This document shows, one piece after another, positions 17,670-25,373 of a stretch of DNA of 32,358 nucleotides. The stretch covers positions 1-32,358 of the forward strand of contig JACSRQ010000036.1 in the NCBI GenBank assembly GCA_014879675.1, written 5' to 3'. Each line of letters begins with the position of its first letter. Within the stretch, counting starts at the first letter, position 1. The stretch comes from Ignavibacteria bacterium. Its GTDB lineage: Bacteria; Bacteroidota; Ignavibacteria; Tepidaquicellales; OLB5. Position numbers and translations under genes: made by a program. A model generated the notes under the pieces. It made no database searches. It was given only the letters and a program-made list of their open reading frames with translations, and was not told where the DNA came from.

Positions 17670-18542
17670 ATGAAAAAACTAAACAAGTTCCTGTTATTAT
17701 TACTGGCTGCTATAATATTTATCCCGTCTTCAACGGAGTCGCAAAACAGGAAAAGGGTTAATACACTGCTCGACCTTTACGGACAAACCGCATATTCATA
17801 TTTTCTCAGTGCAAACCGGCCCGGTTATGGTGTGGATGCATACACTCTCGAAAAAGGAACAGGAAGCATTTCAACAGGCATTTCTTATGGCGATGAAGTA
17901 ATAGATGTTCCGGTGAGTTTCAGCTATGGCATTACAGACCGGCTTGAAGTTTCCGCGGGACTCTCACCATTCACCGAATCATACAATTTCGCCGGAAGCA
18001 AGATATCGGGCCTGGGAGATTCCTACGCATCAATGAAATACTCATTTCTCGAATCAGACCGTTTTATACATGCATTTCAGTTCCTTGTAAAGCTGCCAAC
18101 TGCAAGCAGTTCTAAAGAGCTTGGTACCGGCAAGGTGGATCTTTGTTTCGGGCTGGCACAGGCGTATGCTTACAGGAATTTCGGGTATGATCTGAGCGTA
18201 GAGCTTAATCTGTTGAACAGGAGAGATTTCCCGGGCTCTAAAAAATACCCGCCCATCATTCAAAACAAGCTTGATAGCGTCAAAAGCCAGTATGATTATA
18301 CATACGAACCCGAGTTTGTTATTTCAGGCGGCCCATCTTTTGAATTTTCAAAGATCGTTTCCGCTTTTGCCGGCTATTCGTTTTCAAGGAATACCCGTCT
18401 AAACTATAATTCATCTTCAGTTTATGGCGGTTTGGGCTTTATTGCAGGCAAAAGGATTGGGATCTCTATCGGCGGCTCATATGGACTTGAAGAAGCGGGC
18501 ACATGGGGCATTTCGGGAGGATTGAACTTTTCGATAAATTAA
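17670..18542 (+). CDS. Outer-membrane beta-barrel protein, hypothetical
   Basis: 290 residues from the ATG at 17670; an in-frame GTG at 17649 lies inside the preceding terminator stem. Signal peptide about 1-25 (leucine-rich, ending in TESQ). The mature part alternates short amphipathic strands and turns (GYGVDAYTLEKGTGSISTG, DRLEVSAGLSPF, SAFAGYSFSRNTRL, GISIGGSYGLEEAGTWGISGG; first and last shown in part) and ends in LNFSIN, typical of outer-membrane barrels of 10-14 strands. I do not recognise a specific family; small porin-like or surface-assembly proteins of Bacteroidota look similar. Neighbouring Lol-type genes fit an envelope role. Confidence 0.78.
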   Translation: MKKLNKFLLLLLAAIIFIPSSTESQNRKRVNTLLDLYGQTAYSYFLSANRPGYGVDAYTLEKGTGSISTGISYGDEVIDVPVSFSYGITDRLEVSAGLSPFTESYNFAGSKISGLGDSYASMKYSFLESDRFIHAFQFLVKLPTASSSKELGTGKVDLCFGLAQAYAYRNFGYDLSVELNLLNRRDFPGSKKYPPIIQNKLDSVKSQYDYTYEPEFVISGGPSFEFSKIVSAFAGYSFSRNTRLNYNSSSVYGGLGFIAGKRIGISIGGSYGLEEAGTWGISGGLNFSIN

Positions 18543-18665
18543 AACCTTTTTGCCCTTAAGTGCATTTCTAAATAAAAAGATCAGTCAATTATTGATAGGT
18601 ATTTATCTTTCTACGGAAATCCTGCTTAATGATTGCTATATTACTGCTTAAATAGTAATAAAATT

Positions 18666-19487
18666 ATGTCCATCCTCGCCGGCGAGAAGTTCTTTCTGAA
18701 GCTGCTTCCATCGGATATTATTGCGCTCCATGAAGAGTGTGAAGATAACCGCTATGGCAAGCTATTGGGAAGATTCAGAGAAGAGAATGTTCTCTATAAT
18801 CCGCTAATTGTTGCAGATCTTGGCGGAAAGTACATGCTGATAGACGGCGCAAACCGTTTTGAGGCTCTCAGGCAAATGGAATGCCATTCAATTTTAGCTC
18901 AGGTTGTTGATTACTCCAGCCCCGATGTTATATTGAGATCATGGTATCACTTCGTGAATGAAATGACTTTGGGTGAACTTGAAGAGTATCTCAAATCAGC
19001 GGGGATGAGCTACACTAAATGCGATTCTGCAAGAAGGCCCGAAAACAGGAATTCGCTTGTAGTTACATCAACCGGGGGCGGTACATTATACATCCCGCTG
19101 GATGAAGATCTGGAAAAAATGCTTAAGTCGCTTTCATTGCTTAACAGATTTTACGGCTCAAATTACAGCTACATGCGTATTGATAGCGATACTGATGTTA
19201 CCGATATCAAATCGCTTTCTGCTGATGAAGGGCTGCTGTTCATGTACCCGGATTTTTCGAAAGAGGATATTGCCGCAATATCAAAGCTGAAGCAAAAACT
19301 TCCTGCGGGAATTTCCAGGCATTTGATACCCAACAGGGTTTTGCATATTAAAATACTTATAGATGCACTCAAAAGCAGCGAGCATCTGGAAAAAAGAAAT
19401 GTTGAGCTGCAAAAGTATATACAGTTTAAAATAGATACCAAAAAGGTTAGGCTGTACAGGGAACCGATCCTGATATTTGATGAATAG
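18666..19487 (+). CDS. ParB/SerK-like fold protein of unknown function
   Basis: 273 residues from the ATG at 18666, preferred to an in-frame TTG at 18633. The N-terminal part has the ParB/sulfiredoxin-fold signature: a strand-turn segment NPLIVADLGGKYMLIDGANR followed by FEALRQMECHSILAQVVDY. The D-G-x-N-R step matches the nucleotide/phosphate-binding loop of ParB-like and free-serine-kinase (SerK/SbnI) proteins. There is no HTH DNA-binding module. The remaining 170 or so residues look alpha/beta with a helical end and match nothing I know. There is no partner parA, and the downstream neighbour is a LolE-like permease 20 bp away, so chromosome segregation is unlikely and a small-molecule kinase or CTPase role is possible. 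Confidence 0.78.
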   Translation: MSILAGEKFFLKLLPSDIIALHEECEDNRYGKLLGRFREENVLYNPLIVADLGGKYMLIDGANRFEALRQMECHSILAQVVDYSSPDVILRSWYHFVNEMTLGELEEYLKSAGMSYTKCDSARRPENRNSLVVTSTGGGTLYIPLDEDLEKMLKSLSLLNRFYGSNYSYMRIDSDTDVTDIKSLSADEGLLFMYPDFSKEDIAAISKLKQKLPAGISRHLIPNRVLHIKILIDALKSSEHLEKRNVELQKYIQFKIDTKKVRLYREPILIFDE

Positions 19488-19507
19488 AACTAAATTTTTT
19501 GTAATTA

Positions 19508-20734
19508 ATGTTTGAACGTTTCATAGCGCGAAGGTACCTGCTTTCAAAAAAGAAGGTACAGTTTATTACGATCATCACATTTATCTCTATTATAGGAGTA
19601 ACCGTAGGTGTAGCCGCGCTTATTGCTGTGCTCTCGGTTTTCAACGGCTTCAATAAATATCAAATGGATATACTTACCGGTTTTGATCCGCATATCAGGA
19701 TCGAGTCTGATTCCGGCAGCGTCATCAGTAACTATACCCAATTGATGGAAAAGATCGGCGCGGAAAACAAAGTGAAGACAATAGCTCCCTTTACCATAAG
19801 CAAAGGAGTAATTTCATCGCCTAAAAATAATCTGGTAGCGTTTGTAAAAGGTGTGGATGATAAAAAAATAGAAGGTCTAAGCGATGTTAAAGAAAAAACT
19901 ACGCTTGGTGATTTTGAATTCAGGGATAATGATGAATTCGGAGGCATAGTGCTGGGCAACAGCCTGGCTGCGAAGCTTGAAGCGAGAGTGCTTGATACAA
20001 TATCCGTTATGAGTACCGTAGGAATGGAAAAAGCACTTACACAGATAGTAACTCCCAGAACACAAAAATTTATAGTTCGCGGAATATTTGACGCGAATAA
20101 CCGCGATTATGATAAACTATATTCATTCATTTCACTTCCTAAATCACAATCGCTTTACGATCTTGGTAGTAACGTTGGCGGACTTGAGATAAGGCTGGAT
20201 AATATTGACGATTCCGAAGACGAGCGCGAAAAGCTGGCAGCACTGCTTGGGAAAGGTTACAAAGTGAGCACGTGGTATGACCTGCACGAGGACCTATATT
20301 CAGTAATGAAAGTTGAAAGATGGACTGCGTTTATAGTACTTTCGCTGATAATATCTGTAGCTTCTTTCAGCATTGTAGGCTCGCTTACTATGACAGTTAT
20401 GGAAAAACGCAGGGATATCGGTATCTTAAAAGCCATGGGTACCCCAAATAAGAGCATTGTGAAGATATTTATGTTTGAAGGAATACTGATCGGCATTTAC
20501 GGCACTGTGTTCGGCTGCGCGCTTGGACTCGCTGTTTGCCTGGCACAAATAAAATTCAAGTTCTTCGCGCTGGATTCCATGGTTTACTCCATAGATGCGC
20601 TGCCTATAGATATTAGGTATATGGATTACGTATATGTCAGTGTATGCGCGTTGCTGCTATCACTTGCCGCATCTCTTTATCCCGCACTGCGTGCCGCAAG
20701 AACCGAGCCGATCAAAGCTATAAGGTGGGAGTAG
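19508..20734 (+). CDS. lolE: LolC/LolE-family lipoprotein-releasing ABC permease
   Basis: 408 residues. The first transmembrane helix (about 18-44, ITFISIIGVTVGVAALIAVL) follows the typical FIARRYLLSKKK start of this family. A periplasmic MacB-like domain occupies about 45-270. Three more helices form the FtsX domain (about 278-405), with the coupling region EKRRDIGILKAMG (about 298-310). Two such permeases, or a homodimer, work with a LolD ATPase to extract lipoproteins from the inner membrane. The matching ATPase gene lies 264 bp downstream, separated by repeats. Only one permease is seen here, so a LolF-type homodimer is plausible. Symbol is by family only. Confidence 0.9.
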   Translation: MFERFIARRYLLSKKKVQFITIITFISIIGVTVGVAALIAVLSVFNGFNKYQMDILTGFDPHIRIESDSGSVISNYTQLMEKIGAENKVKTIAPFTISKGVISSPKNNLVAFVKGVDDKKIEGLSDVKEKTTLGDFEFRDNDEFGGIVLGNSLAAKLEARVLDTISVMSTVGMEKALTQIVTPRTQKFIVRGIFDANNRDYDKLYSFISLPKSQSLYDLGSNVGGLEIRLDNIDDSEDEREKLAALLGKGYKVSTWYDLHEDLYSVMKVERWTAFIVLSLIISVASFSIVGSLTMTVMEKRRDIGILKAMGTPNKSIVKIFMFEGILIGIYGTVFGCALGLAVCLAQIKFKFFALDSMVYSIDALPIDIRYMDYVYVSVCALLLSLAASLYPALRAARTEPIKAIRWE

Positions 20735-20739
20735 AATAA

Positions 20740-20812
20740 ATGACAAAGCTCAAATGTCAAATGACAATGAAGCAATGACGAAGCTCAAATATCGAATCTC
20801 AAATGTCAATGA
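20740..20812. repeat. Degenerate tandem repeat after the LolE-like gene
   Basis: Low-complexity stretch built from AAATGTCAAATGACAAT and GAAGCTCAAAT-type units (GACAAAGCTCAAATG, GACGAAGCTCAAATA, GAATCTCAAATGTCAATG). It is AT-rich, non-coding and starts 5 bp after the stop codon. Confidence 0.6.
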
Positions 20813-20840
20813 TTAGAATGGCAACTTAAATGAAATATCT

Positions 20841-20985
20841 ATAATCAGCCCAATAAGAGCAGCATGTTTGTAGATGAAAATGTTTATGCTATGATTAGCT
20901 CCGTAGGAGCTGCCTGTTTGTAGATGAAAATGGTATTGTTATGATTAGCTCCGTAGGTGCGTCATGTATTTAATAAATTTCATAA
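20841..20985 (+). repeat. Three tandem copies of an approximately 50-bp repeat with GCTCCGTAGGAGC palindrome
   Basis: Copies begin near 20841, 20894 and 20944. The middle copy reads attagctccgtaggagctgc, then ctgtttgtagatgaaaatgg, then tattgttatg (50 bp). The first copy has a decayed palindrome; the third is truncated after GTCATGTATTT. AGCTCC/GGAGCT forms a short hairpin in copy 2. The third copy overlaps the longest possible reading frame of the LolD-like gene, which is why a later start was chosen. Confidence 0.75.
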
Positions 20986-20998
20986 GTTAAACGAAATA

Positions 20999-21688
20999 TT
21001 GGAAACTGAAAAAAAGGTAATTATTAAAGCTTCAAACCTGAATAAGGAATACCAGGTTTCTAAAACGGAAACGCTTAAGGTATTGAAGAATATCAATGTT
21101 GAGATATATGAAGGGGAAGTGGCAACTATTGTGGGACCTTCAGGCGCGGGCAAAAGTACGCTGCTTCATATTATAGGCACTCTGGATAAGCCTACATCAG
21201 GTGAAGTCACTTTCGATGGCGAGAGCGTTTTTTCACTCGGAAGCAATGAGCTGGCCAGATTCCGCAACACCCGTATAGGGTTTGTGTTCCAGTTCCACCA
21301 TCTGCTGCCTGAATTTTCCGCTTTGGAAAATGTGTGCATCGCGGCTATGATATCAGGACAATCAATGAAATCAGTTGAGCCCAAAGCCAAAGAGTTGCTT
21401 AGCGAAGTTGGCCTCGGCTCGCGGCTCGATCATAAGCCATCAGAGCTTTCCGGCGGAGAAGCTCAGCGTGTTGCGATCGCAAGGGCGCTCATAAATTCAC
21501 CAAAGGTCATTCTTGCCGATGAACCCACCGGGAATCTTGATACTAAAAACAGCGATGAGGTTCTGAACCTGATATTTGACCTAAGAAAGAAATATAACCG
21601 CACATTCATTATTGTAACTCATAATGAAAAGTTCGCGGAAATGACTGACCGTACCATCAAAATGACGGACGGGATGATAGTACAATAA
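20999..21688 (+). CDS. lolD: LolD-like ABC transporter ATPase
   Basis: 229 residues from TTG at 20999. An in-frame GTG at 20957 would add 14 residues encoded partly by the upstream tandem repeat and is less likely. Walker A GPSGAGKST (about 46-54), Q-loop in FVFQFHHLLPEFSALEN, signature LSGGEAQRVAIARAL (about 150-164), Walker B VILADEPTGNLD and the switch histidine in IIVTHNEKF are all intact. The FQ-F-HHLLPEF stretch and the length are typical of the LolD/MacB/FtsE subfamily. With the LolE-like permease upstream it should form a lipoprotein-sorting ABC complex powering release toward the outer membrane. The receptor gene follows after 21 bp. Confidence 0.9.
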   Translation: METEKKVIIKASNLNKEYQVSKTETLKVLKNINVEIYEGEVATIVGPSGAGKSTLLHIIGTLDKPTSGEVTFDGESVFSLGSNELARFRNTRIGFVFQFHHLLPEFSALENVCIAAMISGQSMKSVEPKAKELLSEVGLGSRLDHKPSELSGGEAQRVAIARALINSPKVILADEPTGNLDTKNSDEVLNLIFDLRKKYNRTFIIVTHNEKFAEMTDRTIKMTDGMIVQ

Positions 21689-21709
21689 TGATTTACAGCC
21701 AACAAAGAT

Positions 21710-23620
21710 TTGTTTAAACACCTGCTCATATTCTGTTTTTTTGCAGCATTTGTTGTGAACCTGTTTTCGCAGGACTCAACACGAACTGATTCAACCCGTA
21801 CACCACGCACTACAACAAAAACTGATACAACACGGGTTCAAAATTTCATTCTCTCTGACCATAACTATCTTTACATCAACAAAACTGACCCGGATACACT
21901 TACCCGCAGAAGATTCCTGTGGTACCCGGCCAAATCACTTGAAGACATTCTGAACTATGTACCCGGCTACTATCTGTATTACATGGATGTAGGCCAGCTA
22001 AATCCCTTTACATTCAACCAGTTCGCACCTCACTTAACCGGAGTTTTGCGCAATGGCAGAGCCATTAACGACATGTTCGATGGTTACGCAGACATGAACC
22101 TTCTTTCAAGGAACGAAATATCTGAAATGGAATTTTCTGACGGTTATAACAATAACAGGTATGACTATAAAAATACTGTCAATATCATACAAAGAGAGCT
22201 GTTCCAGTTCCGTCCATATACAGAAATAAGCTTTTTTCAGGATAGGTATGAGAATCTATACTTCGACGGAAACTTCCATCAGAATTTTTTCAGCAAGCTG
22301 AATTTTAATTTCGGTATTACGAAACATTCATACGACGGGCATTATACTAACAGCGCATTCGATAAATGGCTGGGCAGATTTAATCTAACATTTGCGCCTT
22401 CAAACAGGCTGAATTTTTTCCTCAAAGTGAACTATTCAATGATCGATAGGGAACTGAACGAAGGTATTAATCCCGATACTGTGAATTTCGGCAGTAAAGA
22501 TGACCTCTTTGATGCCGCAAAAGCTGTTGTGTTTTATGACCGCCAGCATGAAAGGCGAGAAAGATTTGATGTAGATCTTGGCGGGATTCTGCTTGCGGGA
22601 AAAATTTCATTTTCAAAGCTGCAGTTTTTTGTAAGCAATTCGCTGAGAGAGTATTTCCAGATCATCAATCTTATAAATCCATTTTCCTCTGAGCGAAGAG
22701 ATGTTTACCACTGGATAAATTATGGCGTAACAGCTCAGCAGCAGTTTAAGTTCAAGGTGAACAATGATCTTTCGGTAACATCTAATTCAGAAGGGGAGTA
22801 TTCATACCTTATCAGGCAGATCGACCAGCAGGTTGTGAGCCCATCTTTTCATATATATAATGGCAGCATTAATTTAATGCAGGAACTTAGCCTCAAATAC
22901 AGGAATCTTTTGGTTTCAGGATTCATCAACGCATATTCTCATGACTTCCCCGATAACTCAGATTCCAGAACAACTATATATCTGAATGCGGGCGGCAGGG
23001 CAGTTTATGAAAATAAGCTGAACGAAAATACAAAATACAGGTTTAAAGGAACATATAACCACAGGTATGATTACTTCTCATTTTCGGGAAATATTTTTAA
23101 CCCCGTATTCAACTTAGGCTCTGAGTTCTATTACTATGCATTCAATGATGTGTACCGCGGAATAAACAACAAGCTTGAGCTTAAAGTGTTTAAGTTCAGG
23201 CTGAGTGCAAACCACAACTACAACTTCAGGAACAGTACAAACAGCACTAATCCCCAGAACTCCGGCAGAATAAATCTCGTATTCGAGGATAATGCGTTTA
23301 AAAATAAGCTGGAGTATAAAGTTGGTTTGACAAGCAGATTCTGGTCAGAGTACCTGGCAATGTTTTACAGCGGTCAATTGAATACTCTTTACTACACCAC
23401 GCGTGGATATTATCCAAACAGGAATCAACTTAAGGTACCGGCTAACGCAACGCTGGATTTTTATATTTCCGGAAAGATTGGCAAGGCTACATTTGGACTT
23501 ACACTTGAAAATATATTAGACAGGATTGTTTATAACACCGGATTGTACCCGTTCATGGATAGAGGGGGATTCTTAAATACAATTTCAAGATTCAATATTA
23601 CGTGGAATTTCTTCGATTAA
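21710..23620 (+). CDS. TonB-dependent-receptor-like outer-membrane beta-barrel
   Basis: 636 residues starting at TTG (21710); a nearby ATG at 21688 is quickly blocked by a stop. Signal peptide about 1-21 (ending in FSQ), then a striking Thr/Ser/Arg/Asp-rich linker (about 22-45, DSTRTDSTRTPRTTTKTDTT). A plug-like domain follows, about 60-165 (SLEDILNYVPGYYLYYMD, LRNGRAINDMFDGYADMNLL, NTVNIIQRE). The rest is a barrel of aromatic-rich strands ending in FNITWNFFD, with the terminal aromatic pattern recognised by the BAM complex. No TonB box was identified and the carboxypeptidase-like extension common in SusC proteins is absent. The substrate is unknown. Its 3' end overlaps the convergent GT9 gene by 36 bp. 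Confidence 0.82.
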   Translation: MFKHLLIFCFFAAFVVNLFSQDSTRTDSTRTPRTTTKTDTTRVQNFILSDHNYLYINKTDPDTLTRRRFLWYPAKSLEDILNYVPGYYLYYMDVGQLNPFTFNQFAPHLTGVLRNGRAINDMFDGYADMNLLSRNEISEMEFSDGYNNNRYDYKNTVNIIQRELFQFRPYTEISFFQDRYENLYFDGNFHQNFFSKLNFNFGITKHSYDGHYTNSAFDKWLGRFNLTFAPSNRLNFFLKVNYSMIDRELNEGINPDTVNFGSKDDLFDAAKAVVFYDRQHERRERFDVDLGGILLAGKISFSKLQFFVSNSLREYFQIINLINPFSSERRDVYHWINYGVTAQQQFKFKVNNDLSVTSNSEGEYSYLIRQIDQQVVSPSFHIYNGSINLMQELSLKYRNLLVSGFINAYSHDFPDNSDSRTTIYLNAGGRAVYENKLNENTKYRFKGTYNHRYDYFSFSGNIFNPVFNLGSEFYYYAFNDVYRGINNKLELKVFKFRLSANHNYNFRNSTNSTNPQNSGRINLVFEDNAFKNKLEYKVGLTSRFWSEYLAMFYSGQLNTLYYTTRGYYPNRNQLKVPANATLDFYISGKIGKATFGLTLENILDRIVYNTGLYPFMDRGGFLNTISRFNITWNFFD

Positions 23621-24664
23621 CGCTTCACATGCTGTCATTACATCGCTTACTTCAACGAGCTTAATACATTTGAACTCATCTTTACCCTTGTAGATACAAT
23701 TCACAGGCTTCGGAGAGTTAAAAAAACACGGCGAGCAGTCAAGCTCCGTGCGGCAAATTACGTGAGTGTTCTTCCATGGATGAAGCTCATGGTAATTGGT
23801 GTAAGCGAATATTGCAGCCTGCGGTATCTGCAGCGCAGCTGCGAGATGCATCAAGGCTGAATCATTGCTTACAAATATTGAACACTTTTCAACCAGCGCA
23901 AGCGATTGCATCAGGTTGCCTGTTTTGGGGATCATTACATTTTCGCCGCCGAGCTTCATTATCAGCTCGTTCACATCAGTTTCTGTTCCGAAGAGCAGTA
24001 TCTTTGCGCCGTATTTTTGCGAAAGCTGCTTGGCTAATGAGCCGAATTTGATAGCAGACCAGCGCTTGTTTATATGTCCCTTGAATGTTGCCGAGCCTGC
24101 ATGAAATCCAATCAATGGCTTACCATCCGGGTTGTTCTCAAACAAATAATTGACTGCAAACTTGCGGTCCTCTTCTGAAAGGAATATCTCCATCTTACCA
24201 AGCTCGCTTTCCTGCATGTTAGGAAAAATGAGTTTCGCCAGGTCGAAATTCTCCAGCACATTATGCCTGTTCAAAACTTCCTGCTTCAGTTCGGTATTCA
24301 GAAAGTCAAAATTAGAACGGGAGTAATGGTTGTACTTTGTTGCTGCCTTAACTTTCGCGCCGGTTAAAAGCTGTATCAAATTATATTCCCTGCGGTTCGA
24401 GGGATACACATTTATCGAAGCATCATAATTATTCTTGCGCACATCAAGGGTTTGCTTAAGTGACTTCAGCTTTGATTGCTTGAGGAAATCGATGAAGTAG
24501 ATATTGTTTAAGTGGGGATTAAGCCTGTAAAGGTCTTCTACCTGCTTGAACATTACCATCATATCAATCTGCGAGGCAGGGGAGTGTTTTTTCAGCAGTG
24601 CGAGTGCCGGCGAGAACATTATCGCATCACCTATGCCTGATAACGCATTGATGAGAATTCTCAT
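23585..24664 (-). CDS. Glycosyltransferase family 9 (heptosyltransferase-like)
   Basis: 359 residues with the GT-B architecture of ADP-heptose:LPS heptosyltransferases. The N-terminal Rossmann part begins RILINALSGIGDAIMFSPAL (G-x-G-D motif). The C-terminal half has GFHAGSATFKGHINKRW (about 181-197) and the nucleotide-sugar-binding run FVSNDSALMHLAAALQIP. A cysteine cluster near the end (C-x6-C-x2-C, then two more cysteines) is common in this family and may be structural. It probably adds a sugar to lipid A core or a related envelope glycan in the cytosol. It is the last of four genes on this strand, 10 bp after the methyltransferase. Confidence 0.9.
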   Translation of the reverse strand: MRILINALSGIGDAIMFSPALALLKKHSPASQIDMMVMFKQVEDLYRLNPHLNNIYFIDFLKQSKLKSLKQTLDVRKNNYDASINVYPSNRREYNLIQLLTGAKVKAATKYNHYSRSNFDFLNTELKQEVLNRHNVLENFDLAKLIFPNMQESELGKMEIFLSEEDRKFAVNYLFENNPDGKPLIGFHAGSATFKGHINKRWSAIKFGSLAKQLSQKYGAKILLFGTETDVNELIMKLGGENVMIPKTGNLMQSLALVEKCSIFVSNDSALMHLAAALQIPQAAIFAYTNYHELHPWKNTHVICRTELDCSPCFFNSPKPVNCIYKGKDEFKCIKLVEVSDVMTACEALIEEIPRNIES

Positions 24665-24674
24665 TGGCCGCTGC

Positions 24675-25355
24675 TTAAGGTTTTCTGATTATCATGAAGT
24701 ACTTGTCATTAAAATCTACCTTCGTAAGTACTTCGGCATTATTGCCGTATATTGCGAGATACCTGTCCAGTCCGCGCGGCTTTTCTATCCTGTTGAGCCT
24801 GAGCTTGTTGGATAGATACACATTTTTTTTCGGGTCCCACATGGTTATCATAAGCAATGCGCCGCTTTTCAGCGACTTCCACAGGTTATCCATTGCCTTG
24901 TTGAACCTGTCATCATCGGTTATATGCTGGGTTACATCTATCATTACACCAAGATCGAACTTATTTTCAGGAAGCTTGACTTCGCTTATATCGCCCTGTA
25001 TAAAACTGTACTGCGGGTATTTTTTACTCAGCTCGGTTACTGCAATTTCGGCAATATCGTTACCTGTATAATTTTCCGCGCCAAGTGAATTAAAGTAATC
25101 CGTCCAGTAGCCAACGCCCATACCTATTTCAATAATTGCTGTATCCTTGGTTATGGTAACACCGCTCTTCTTCATTTCTGCGGCAATGATAGCCTTTTTC
25201 TCTTCATACATCTTTAGGTTCTCTTCATTGCTCATCCTGTAATGACCAACACCCCTTAAGTCAAATGAATTTGTCAGCAGCTCATTCCAGAATGTCTTGG
25301 GCTTGTAGCTGAACATCATCTTAAAATATATCTTTACGTCGTTGAATAAACCCAT
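24675..25355 (-). CDS. Class I SAM-dependent methyltransferase
   Basis: 226 residues. Motif I EIGMGVGYW (about 75-83) and the acidic residue after the second strand (TGNDIAEIAV) bind S-adenosylmethionine. FDLGVMIDVTQHI (motif II-like) and LKSGALLMITMWDP (motif III-like) complete the Rossmann fold. The N-terminal 40 residues are basic and hydrophobic (VKIYFKMMFSYKPKTFWNEL), suggesting peripheral membrane contact. Substrate unknown; its place between glycosyltransferases (18 bp after one, 10 bp before the other) points to O-methylation of a sugar or lipid-linked glycan, which is inference. Confidence 0.88.
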   Translation of the reverse strand: MGLFNDVKIYFKMMFSYKPKTFWNELLTNSFDLRGVGHYRMSNEENLKMYEEKKAIIAAEMKKSGVTITKDTAIIEIGMGVGYWTDYFNSLGAENYTGNDIAEIAVTELSKKYPQYSFIQGDISEVKLPENKFDLGVMIDVTQHITDDDRFNKAMDNLWKSLKSGALLMITMWDPKKNVYLSNKLRLNRIEKPRGLDRYLAIYGNNAEVLTKVDFNDKYFMIIRKP

Positions 25356-25373
25356 TTCCGTGCTGCTTTCTTT

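Noticed and set aside
18666-19487. Chromosome-partitioning parB
   Set aside because: It lacks the HTH DNA-binding region and a parA neighbour; only the N-terminal fold signature is shared.
20957-20998. GTG start extending the LolD-like ATPase
   Set aside because: The extra residues are partly encoded by the third copy of the tandem repeat; the TTG at 20999 gives a normal family length.
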